A DNA stretch of 64,000 nucleotides from Actinomycetes bacterium (GTDB taxonomy: Bacteria; Actinomycetota; Thermoleophilia; Solirubrobacterales; 70-9), in assembly GCA_023436605.1 (NCBI GenBank), contig JAEZIQ010000105.1, forward strand, positions 3,473 through 67,472. Reading direction: 5' to 3'. Positions 57,864 to 64,000 of the stretch are shown here, piece after piece (position 1 is the first letter of the stretch; each line of letters begins with the position of its first letter). Under the pieces are notes generated by a model. That model saw only the letters and a list, made by a program, of their open reading frames with translations. It made no database searches and was not told the origin of the DNA. The position numbers and the translations under genes are program-made.

Positions 57864-58541
57864 TCAGCCTGCTTCTTCGGTTTCCCGGCCCTGTTTCAGG
57901 TCGATCCCCGCGGCACGCAGCATCAGGTAGCTGAGATAGATCGCCAGAGCGAAGACAGGCAGCCCCATTGCGGTTTTGGCGATGCCGAGCGCGACCAGCG
58001 AGCCGGTCAGATAGAGCGGCAGCTGAACCGAAAGTCGCAGGAGGAAAGTTCCCACCCAGAGCCAGCTGATCTTGCTGAAGAGCCGCACCCGATCCGGATC
58101 CTGCCGCCAGTTCATGCCCTCCCCGATCAACGGTCCGATGAACACACCCATCAGCGGCCAGCGAATCGCGATCGAGACCGCGTAGGCCAGCGCGTACCCG
58201 GCGTTGAAGAGGAGTCCCGGCAGGAAGAAGTCTTCTGCCTTGCCGGTCCGGGTGGCGATGAAAGCTGCCAGCGCCACTCCAAGAAAACCCGAAGCGGCGT
58301 ACCTCATCCTCTCCCCTCTGACCAACCGCACCAGGGCGATCAGCAGGGCGATGCCGACCGCGATCGCCGCGGCCAGCTCGAGCTTCTGCCCGCTCACCGT
58401 GTAGGCGATTACGAAGGCAAGTCCGGGAATGCTCGAGTCGGCAATTCCCTGGGGACCACCAAGCTCGTCAAGGAGGTTGATCTCCTCCTTCTCATCGAGC
58501 TCAACCTCGACGTGATCATCTTCCCGGCTGACTTCGCTCAC
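57864..58541 (-). CDS. DUF3159 family membrane protein
   Basis: A 225-residue membrane protein. After a 25-residue acidic N-terminus, LLDELGGPQGIADSSIPGLA opens the DUF3159 domain. About six helices follow, with the conserved block GPLIGEGMNWRQDPDRVRLF, then SKISWLWVGTFLLRL. The family is common in actinobacteria and its function is unknown. The GTG start is preceded at six bases by GACAAT (58548-58553, minus strand). The SNF2 gene follows about 40 bases downstream. Confidence 0.88.
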   Translation of the reverse strand: MSEVSREDDHVEVELDEKEEINLLDELGGPQGIADSSIPGLAFVIAYTVSGQKLELAAAIAVGIALLIALVRLVRGERMRYAASGFLGVALAAFIATRTGKAEDFFLPGLLFNAGYALAYAVSIAIRWPLMGVFIGPLIGEGMNWRQDPDRVRLFSKISWLWVGTFLLRLSVQLPLYLTGSLVALGIAKTAMGLPVFALAIYLSYLMLRAAGIDLKQGRETEEAG

Positions 58542-58547
58542 CCGGGG

Positions 58548-58553
58548 ATTGTC
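58548..58553 (-). promoter_or_regulatory. -10-like box GACAAT before DUF3159 gene
   Basis: GACAAT on the minus strand followed by six bases and GTG 58541. The first base departs from TANNNT. Confidence 0.4.
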
Positions 58554-58566
58554 GCGGAAAGCTCCC

Positions 58567-59661
58567 TCACCCCGCCATCTCGCAACCGGTCAGCACATCC
58601 ACGCCACGATCGATCCGAAATTTCTTCTCCTTGCCGGGTCCGCAGTCGATGCGGTCGCGGAACCCATCCATCTGACCGTGAAAAGTGTCGTCACCCGGGC
58701 CGCCAAACACGAAATCCGCTCCTGTGTCACCGCCGCTACGACCGCCGGAGCCGATTTCGTCGCGGCCGGCGCCGCCGTGAATTCGGTCGCGGCCGGGACC
58801 TCCGACTAGACTGAAGGGAGCCCACTCGTAGTTGTTGACCTGCCGGTCGTCACCGCCAAGGGCCCGGATCAGGTCGTTGCCCGTTCCGCCGCTCAAGGCG
58901 TCCGGTCCGCTGTGGCCGATCAGCTCGTCGTCTCCGTCATCACCCTGGACGGCGAGCTTGACCCAGGACGGTAACGGCTCCAGGCCCTTTCTGATCGCGG
59001 GCCGGGTGTAGTCCCGGCCCGGCCCGGCGGCCACCCGAATCGCCTCGACCGAGATTCCCGGCAGGATGTCGTGATCCGGCCGGTCCCCATCCTGACCAGG
59101 ATTGAAGTTCACGGTTGGCACCCCGTCGGCAGCACCGAAATCCAGTCGGTCGGTGCCTTTCGTTCCGATATACCCGAGGGAACCGTCGGGCCGGGTTGGT
59201 GGAGGACCCTGGACAATCCGGATCTCTATCTCCGGCCCGACCTGCTCTCTGGTCGCTCCCGGAGCCAAAGCCCAACCGGGACGGGCCCTGCTCATATCGA
59301 AAACGATCAGGCTGCCGTCGCCGTGCCTGGGAAGAAGCAGATCGATGCGATCGATTTCCGAGGTAGTGAGGGTTTCGAAACCGCAGTCGAGTTCGCGCCC
59401 GCGGAGAAATGAAGCCGGAAAGGCATTCCGATAACTCTCCTGGGATCGAACCGAAAGGTTCACGCCGCGCTGGGCGATGATCAGAGTCGAATCGAAGAAG
59501 GTCCCTTTTGCGTTCAGTCGCAGTACGTTGTCGGCCGGACCCGACGCTCCAGCCTCGATCACATGGCAGCGACCCCCTTCGGCCGCCGACGCGGTGACCG
59601 GACCGAGTAGCGAAGCCAGGACGATCAGCGACACCAACCACCGGAAACGGATCGTTTTCAT
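58567..59661 (-). CDS. Secreted RTX-like calcium-binding repeat protein
   Basis: A 364-residue exported protein. The signal peptide is about residues 1-27 (RWLVSLIVLASLLGPVTASA). An N-terminal beta domain (30-210) is followed by RTX-type nonapeptides such as GGTGNDLIR, GGPGRDRIH, GGAGRDEIG and GGPGDDTFH (about 245-330), which bind calcium in related proteins. Two cysteines end the protein (RIDCGPGKEK and LTGCEMAG). ATG 59661 is chosen because it overlaps the stop of the upstream delta-60 protein by four bases (ATGA) and begins the signal peptide; ATG 59670 lies on the ribosome-binding site. Confidence 0.85.
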   Translation of the reverse strand: MKTIRFRWLVSLIVLASLLGPVTASAAEGGRCHVIEAGASGPADNVLRLNAKGTFFDSTLIIAQRGVNLSVRSQESYRNAFPASFLRGRELDCGFETLTTSEIDRIDLLLPRHGDGSLIVFDMSRARPGWALAPGATREQVGPEIEIRIVQGPPPTRPDGSLGYIGTKGTDRLDFGAADGVPTVNFNPGQDGDRPDHDILPGISVEAIRVAAGPGRDYTRPAIRKGLEPLPSWVKLAVQGDDGDDELIGHSGPDALSGGTGNDLIRALGGDDRQVNNYEWAPFSLVGGPGRDRIHGGAGRDEIGSGGRSGGDTGADFVFGGPGDDTFHGQMDGFRDRIDCGPGKEKKFRIDRGVDVLTGCEMAG

Positions 59662-62171
59662 CGGGTACATCCTTTCGTCGAGGTGCGTCCGTCCGCCCCG
59701 GCCAGATTGATTCGCGAAAGGGCTGGAAGTAGCTCCGCTCCACCGTCAGGACCCCTTCGCTCCACGTACCCGGAGAAGGTCAAGGTCCCCGAGTTCTGCT
59801 TCACCGAGTCGAGACCGTACGAACCTAGTACCAACGGCCATGTCTGGCTGAGGATGCCGTCGCCGCCGCCAAACTGACGGTCTAGTTGGCCCTGCGTGTC
59901 GTAGCGCAGTACCGAGAAGCCTGGTTTGCCTCCACACGGTTCAAAGGTCGCCGCGACGTCGAGCCCGCCCCGGCCGCCAGGGTGAAGGCCGTTGATCCAG
60001 AAGGTGCGTCCGCCACCAACCCGGATCCGGCCGCGCTTGCCGAACCGGCGGTCCGGCCGCCCGTTCCCGCGAAGCATCAGCAACGCTTCCGGCCTGTCGC
60101 AGTTGCCCAGGCAGTCGTAGGTGACGTGGACGGCGATCCTGCCGTCCGGCAGAGCGGCAACGCCACGCGCGTACCCCCTCAGCCCGAACCGGTACTGAAC
60201 GGCTCCATTCCGGCCAAATGCCCGGTCGATCCGACCGTCCGGGAGGAAGCGGGCCACACCGACCATCTGGGTCACATTTCGCTTGTCCACACAGCTGAAC
60301 ATGCTTGAGCAGATGCCGCCGACGACGATGATCCGGCCCCTCCGGTCCCGGGTCAGCGAAGTCGCCACTCCGTCGATCTTCAGCTGGACCTGGGCCGTCC
60401 CGCCCTTCCCGAAGCTCCGGTCGATGGCACCCGACGGCAGATACCTGGCGACCCGGAAGGTGCTGGCTACCGATCCATTGATTCCTCGACCCTCCCCCTC
60501 ACCGCCTCCGGCCACGAGGAAGCGACCGCCGGGCAGACCGACCGCGTCAGCGATGTCACCGGTTTCGAAACCGTCGACCAGCCGGGCCTTGTAGGAACCA
60601 CCAGGTCCGAAGCGCACGAAGGTGTTGGTCTTACCCCGCTGGTACGGAGCACCGATTGCCGACACCCGACCCTTTGGGCCGGGGACCAGGCTCGCGCCGA
60701 GCGCGAAGTCGACATCCCGAGCCTTCCTGAACCCGTCCTTGCCGAAGCCCTTGACCGGACTACCGGCCGCCGTGAAGCGTCCGACCGTGAGGTCAGCTCC
60801 GTACTCACCGGAGAACGAGGCCGAAGCAAGTCCGCCGTCTGAAAGCTTGACCAGTGATTCGAACGAGTCGGCGGTCGGAGCGGTGAGCGGGTCGATTGGA
60901 AGGCCCCTTTCGTTGAACGACTCGTCGAACTGGAAGTCGCGATCAACCCGGGCAAGCGCAGGTCGGCCGCCCGCGTTTGGGGCCGACACAAATGAGCCGT
61001 CCGGCAGGGCCAACGGATGACTCCGGTTAGGTACCGAGAACGTATCGGCTGCCTGTGAGATCACCTCGCCGTCCTCGGAGATCCGCAGGAGGACCCCGTC
61101 TCGAACGACGGTAAGCATCGTGGCGTCGGGCCCAATCCCAACGATTCGCAACTCGCCCCACGAACGCATGTCCCCGGTCTCCAGTGCACCTCCTTCACCG
61201 AAGGTGCCGTCGAGGGCGCCGTTGGCGGTGTAGCGGAGGACCGCACCCGAACCGCTGCTAGCCCGTTCTCCTCCGAGGTAGATCCGATTTCCACTCAAGG
61301 TCATGCTCTTCGACCAGAAGGTAAGGCTGGGAGTCTCTGCGGTTCCTCCGTTGCCAAAGCTCCGGTCGGGTTTCCCATTTGGCTTCAGGCGTATCAACCG
61401 GTCCGCCCTGGCCTTCTCGCCTTCCTCGTTCGGGTCGGTTCCGGCGAGGAGTATCCGTCCGACGCCGTCCACCGAGAAGGCGGACGCCTTGAAGGCCCTT
61501 TTTCCGCCCAGTCTCAGAACTCCACCCTTTCCGAAACTTCGGTCCGGGGTACCGTCAGGTGAAAGCCGAACCAGCTGTGTTTGGGCTGGAACTGCTTTTC
61601 CCCCTAAAGGTCCGCCGTCATGGCCGAACCTCGTCCCGACCGTGAGGATCCGCCCTTGCTCGTCGACGTCGACCCCCCATGCCTGCACCAGGCCCGGGAG
61701 CCGAACAACGCCATCTTTTCCGAACCGTCGATCCTGCTCGCCCGTATCGGTTATCCGGGTCACGGTCAGCTGTCGGTAGGAGATGCTGGGGTCGACGTAC
61801 GTGATACCGCCAGCGACGATTGTCTTTCCGGACTGCCTGGCAATCGCGTTCGGTACGTCCCAGTCGGCACCCCGGCCGGGCACCACCTCGATCAGTTTCC
61901 AGCCCCGCCGGCCGAAGCTCCGATCGGGAGAACCGTCTTCTTTGTAGGCGAACACGCCGACGTCTCCGTTGACCCTGGCGATGACCCGGAAGCCCTGGTC
62001 GGCCCGCACCACTCCAATTGGCTGGACTCCGAGCCGCTTGCTGCCAAGCGCAAAGGAGGCCAGACCGAAATTTCCGAACTTGCGATCGGGTTTCGCCTCG
62101 GACGGCATCGAGCCGACCGAAAGCAGAAGCGCGAACACCGCTGTGAACGACAGAACCGCACGTTTCAACAT
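59658..62171 (-). CDS. Secreted delta-60 repeat protein
   Basis: An 837-residue exported protein. The signal peptide is about residues 1-25 (LSFTAVFALLLSVGSMPSEA). At least eight delta-60 repeats follow, each with the core D-R-S/R-F-G-K-G-G, for example PDRSFGRRGW, PDRSFGKGGVLRLG, PDRSFGNGGTAETP and IDRSFGKGGTAQVQL. Together they probably form a beta propeller or related sheet structure. Function is unknown. ATG 62171 has AGGGGAG upstream; the frame stays open for another 105 residues but has no signal peptide there. The stop overlaps the start of the RTX-like protein, so both are made and exported together. Confidence 0.88.
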   Translation of the reverse strand: MLKRAVLSFTAVFALLLSVGSMPSEAKPDRKFGNFGLASFALGSKRLGVQPIGVVRADQGFRVIARVNGDVGVFAYKEDGSPDRSFGRRGWKLIEVVPGRGADWDVPNAIARQSGKTIVAGGITYVDPSISYRQLTVTRITDTGEQDRRFGKDGVVRLPGLVQAWGVDVDEQGRILTVGTRFGHDGGPLGGKAVPAQTQLVRLSPDGTPDRSFGKGGVLRLGGKRAFKASAFSVDGVGRILLAGTDPNEEGEKARADRLIRLKPNGKPDRSFGNGGTAETPSLTFWSKSMTLSGNRIYLGGERASSGSGAVLRYTANGALDGTFGEGGALETGDMRSWGELRIVGIGPDATMLTVVRDGVLLRISEDGEVISQAADTFSVPNRSHPLALPDGSFVSAPNAGGRPALARVDRDFQFDESFNERGLPIDPLTAPTADSFESLVKLSDGGLASASFSGEYGADLTVGRFTAAGSPVKGFGKDGFRKARDVDFALGASLVPGPKGRVSAIGAPYQRGKTNTFVRFGPGGSYKARLVDGFETGDIADAVGLPGGRFLVAGGGEGEGRGINGSVASTFRVARYLPSGAIDRSFGKGGTAQVQLKIDGVATSLTRDRRGRIIVVGGICSSMFSCVDKRNVTQMVGVARFLPDGRIDRAFGRNGAVQYRFGLRGYARGVAALPDGRIAVHVTYDCLGNCDRPEALLMLRGNGRPDRRFGKRGRIRVGGGRTFWINGLHPGGRGGLDVAATFEPCGGKPGFSVLRYDTQGQLDRQFGGGDGILSQTWPLVLGSYGLDSVKQNSGTLTFSGYVERRGPDGGAELLPALSRINLAGADGRTSTKGCTR

Positions 62172-62200
62172 CTCTCCCCTCTGGACTGGTGACCGTGAAA

Positions 62201-62213
62201 CCCCGGCCCGGGG
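62201..62213 (-). terminator. Hairpin after exonuclease gene
   Basis: CCCCGG-C-CCGGGG is a perfect 6-base inverted repeat 17 bases beyond the exonuclease stop. On the minus strand it is followed by TTTC. Confidence 0.35.
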
Positions 62214-62229
62214 AAGGAGTTGCGCTGGC

Positions 62230-62970
62230 TCAGGCGGCGAGGCGGTCTTCGAGACCGACCGGAGCCCCGACCGGAACCACCGGCCAGGCACCTTCGATCC
62301 GGTCGGGGCGACCCTGCTCGGTGAAGTAGCGCTGCAGTGATTCCGCCTGTTCCATAGCCCAGGCAATCTGCTTCTCGTGGAGCTCGAAGATGTCGAGTTG
62401 CCCCAACTGCTCATAACTCTTGCCCATCCGCCAGGCAAGGCGGGCGGCGCCGAGCGCGTCGGCGTCCGCGTCGTGGGCCCCGTCAAGGGGAACCCGGTAG
62501 AGCTCGCATAGCTGGGTCAGGTTGCGGCGTCCCTTGCGGAACCGGTCAACCTGTTTGTCAAGCACGTACGGGTCGATGACGAGAAGACCGTCAAGTCCTC
62601 CAACCCGGTCGATCAGGGGCATCACCCCGTGGCGACGTGCCTCCCGGTCGAGAATGGTGAGGTCGAAACGGCCGTTGAAGGCGACGATCGGGATTTCTTC
62701 GGCCAGGCATTCGGTGAGGATCGCGGTTATCTCCTCGACGGCTTCCGCCGCGGGCATCCCCTGGCTGAGCGCCATCTCGTTGGTGATCTTGTGAACTTCG
62801 GTTGCTTCGGCCGGGATCGGCACGCCCGGATTGACCAGCCAGGAACGGCTCACCGTTTCCTCACCGCCGCCCACGAGACTGACCGCCGCGGTAACTATCC
62901 GATCGGTTTCGATCGAGGTCCCGGTTGTCTCTATGTCGAAGGCGGCCAGTCGCCCGTCAAACCAGTTCAC
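62230..62970 (-). CDS. DEDDh-family 3'-5' exonuclease
   Basis: A 246-residue exonuclease of the RNase T / DNA polymerase III epsilon kind. Catalytic residues are in FDIETTG (Asp, Glu), AFNGRFDLTIL (Asp) and the ExoIII block GAHDADADA (His, Asp). It degrades DNA or RNA from the 3' end. GTG 62970 is chosen because TACCTT (62978-62983, minus strand) lies seven bases upstream and the ExoI motif then starts close to the N-terminus; the frame is open for 14 more residues. Confidence 0.88.
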   Translation of the reverse strand: MNWFDGRLAAFDIETTGTSIETDRIVTAAVSLVGGGEETVSRSWLVNPGVPIPAEATEVHKITNEMALSQGMPAAEAVEEITAILTECLAEEIPIVAFNGRFDLTILDREARRHGVMPLIDRVGGLDGLLVIDPYVLDKQVDRFRKGRRNLTQLCELYRVPLDGAHDADADALGAARLAWRMGKSYEQLGQLDIFELHEKQIAWAMEQAESLQRYFTEQGRPDRIEGAWPVVPVGAPVGLEDRLAA

Positions 62971-62977
62971 GATTGAG

Positions 62978-62983
62978 AAGGTA
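62978..62983 (-). promoter_or_regulatory. -10 box TACCTT for leaderless exonuclease gene
   Basis: TACCTT on the minus strand followed by seven bases and GTG 62970. It lies downstream of the CDF gene stop at 63018. Confidence 0.5.
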
Positions 62984-63017
62984 GCGTCGGCCCCGGACGC
63001 CCGAACTGACAACCGCC

Positions 63018-63947
63018 TTACTTCAGCGACTCGATCGTGATCGGTTCCTGGCGGCCGCTGTGCTCGACCTGAAGCGTGGTGTGACCGATCTCGAACTCGC
63101 CTTCGAGCAGCTGCTCCAGCTGCCTGCGGATTCCGTGGCAGTCGGCGTCCGGCGCGACCAGAACGTGGGCGCTCAGCATCGGCATGCCCGAGGTGATCTG
63201 CCAGATGTGCAGGTCATGAACCTCGTCGACGCCCTTGAGCGAAGCCATCGAGTAGCCGATCTTCTCGGAGTCCATTCCGGGTGGTGCGGCCTCGAGCAGC
63301 ACGTCGACCGAATCGCGCAGCACCGACCAGGCACTGAGCGCGATCAGGATCGAGATCACGATCGAGACGATCGGATCGGCAAGCTCCCAGCCCGTGGTGA
63401 GGATGATCGCCGCGGCGAAAATCACGCCGAGTGACCCGGCCAGATCGGCCAGCACGTGACGGAGCGCAGCCTTGACGTTGAGACTGTCACCGGCCGAGCG
63501 GTAGAGCACCCACGCGGCGAGCAGATTGACCGCTAGACCAATCGCGGCGATCAGGAGCATCCAGCCACCAAGGATCTCCGGCGGGTCACCGATCCGGCCA
63601 ATCGCCTCGACGATGATCCAGACCGATACGACCACCAGCAGAACCCCGTTGATCAGGGCGGCGAGGATCTCGGCCCGTTTGAAGCCGTAGGTCCGCTTCG
63701 CGGTCGCCGGGCGGGCGGCGAGCGCCACCGCACCCAGAGCGAGGAACAGCGAAAAGCTGTCGGAGAGCATGTGAGCGGCATCGGCCAGCAGGGCCAGCGA
63801 TCCGGTCAGGAGCCCGCCGACCACTTCGGCCAGCATGAATCCGGCGGTCAAGCCGGCGGCGATCAGAAGAGCCCGGCGATCCGCTTCCCGATAGGCCCCC
63901 GGGCCGTGGCTGTGCCCGTGATCTCCGTGGTCGTGGTCGTGTCCCAT
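63018..63947 (-). CDS. CDF family zinc/cadmium efflux transporter
   Basis: A 309-residue cation-diffusion-facilitator that exports zinc or cadmium in exchange for protons. A histidine-rich N-terminus (HDHDHGDHGHSHG) is followed by six helices with the metal-site motifs LLADAAHMLSDSF and HVLADLAGSLG. A C-terminal ferredoxin-like domain contains VDEVHDLHIWQITSGMPMLS. ATG 63947 starts the histidine-rich segment; GTG 63968 would add seven residues. TAGACT (63958-63963, minus strand) is ten bases upstream of the ATG, giving a very short leader. Confidence 0.9.
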   Translation of the reverse strand: MGHDHDHGDHGHSHGPGAYREADRRALLIAAGLTAGFMLAEVVGGLLTGSLALLADAAHMLSDSFSLFLALGAVALAARPATAKRTYGFKRAEILAALINGVLLVVVSVWIIVEAIGRIGDPPEILGGWMLLIAAIGLAVNLLAAWVLYRSAGDSLNVKAALRHVLADLAGSLGVIFAAAIILTTGWELADPIVSIVISILIALSAWSVLRDSVDVLLEAAPPGMDSEKIGYSMASLKGVDEVHDLHIWQITSGMPMLSAHVLVAPDADCHGIRRQLEQLLEGEFEIGHTTLQVEHSGRQEPITIESLK

Positions 63948-64000
63948 GCGAAATCCGAGTCTACGCACCAGTGGGGCGGAGTTTTGGGCGCGTTTGCGGC

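Noticed and set aside
1..64000. Prophage, transposon, CRISPR array, rRNA or tRNA genes
   Set aside because: I saw no integrase, transposase, terminal inverted repeats, regularly spaced repeats or RNA gene signatures on either strand.

Overview
The window is high-GC, densely packed actinobacterial chromosome, most likely from the class Thermoleophilia (Solirubrobacterales or a relative). This assignment rests on family knowledge plus what is visible. Two secreted proteins carry signal-peptide and repeat styles I associate with that class (6094 and 42724). There is also a DUF6411-type small membrane protein, an F420-type nitroreductase, a wax-ester/diacylglycerol acyltransferase, an ECF42-type sigma factor with its DGPF/YCII partner, and a c-di-AMP riboswitch of the actinobacterial type. 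I see no rRNA, tRNA, CRISPR array, transposase or phage gene. The first gene (nhaA) is cut by the window edge; the last (CDF transporter) is complete.

Layout. 0-3 kb: NhaA antiporter, small housekeeping-type proteins and a quinone-oxidoreductase-like enzyme. 3-11 kb: a giant LuxR-type ATPase regulator, a repeat-rich secreted protein, then a methyltransferase translationally coupled to a cyclase-like/ATPase/TPR protein. 11-16 kb: secreted and surface proteins (a 1043-residue VWA protein with an L,D-transpeptidase directly downstream), then MYG1. 17.7-22 kb: amino-acid decarboxylase, APC antiporter and lipoprotein, resembling an acid-resistance module. 22-23.5 kb: a gene-poor patch with a VapBC pair and a 38-residue membrane protein. 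23.5-27.4 kb: secreted proteins, a c-di-AMP riboswitch leader, a methylenetetrahydrofolate-reductase-like enzyme, a flavodoxin and a nitroreductase. 27.4-30.1 kb: ECF sigma factor, membrane-anchored partner and two secreted proteins, one of which shares the partner's external domain. 30-35.5 kb: small membrane proteins, enoyl-CoA hydratase, TetR, a PA/M28-like secreted protein, GFA and DUF1579-like proteins. 35.5-39 kb: desaturase and its ferredoxin reductase, divergent from a PucR-type regulator. 39-46.5 kb: PAS-EAL protein, Mn-catalase, small proteins, crotonase and a CPA1 antiporter. 46.5-52 kb: lipid cluster (WS/DGAT, lipase, acyl-CoA dehydrogenase, secreted hydrolase). 52-64 kb: DGPF protein and ECF42 sigma factor, SDR, TetR, SNF2 helicase, DUF3159, a coupled pair of secreted repeat proteins (RTX-like and delta-60), a DEDDh exonuclease and a CDF zinc transporter.

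A window-wide pattern is that about two dozen start codons sit 6-8 bases after a TANNNT -10 box (or a close variant) with no Shine-Dalgarno sequence. This suggests leaderless transcription is the default for first genes of transcription units here, while internal and secreted-protein genes carry Shine-Dalgarno sites. I used this pattern to choose several starts, and each entry says so. Likely co-working groups are the decarboxylase with its antiporter, the reductase with its desaturase under the PucR regulator, the ECF sigma factor with its membrane partner, the ECF42 factor with its DGPF protein, and the lipase/acyltransferase/acyl-CoA dehydrogenase lipid set.
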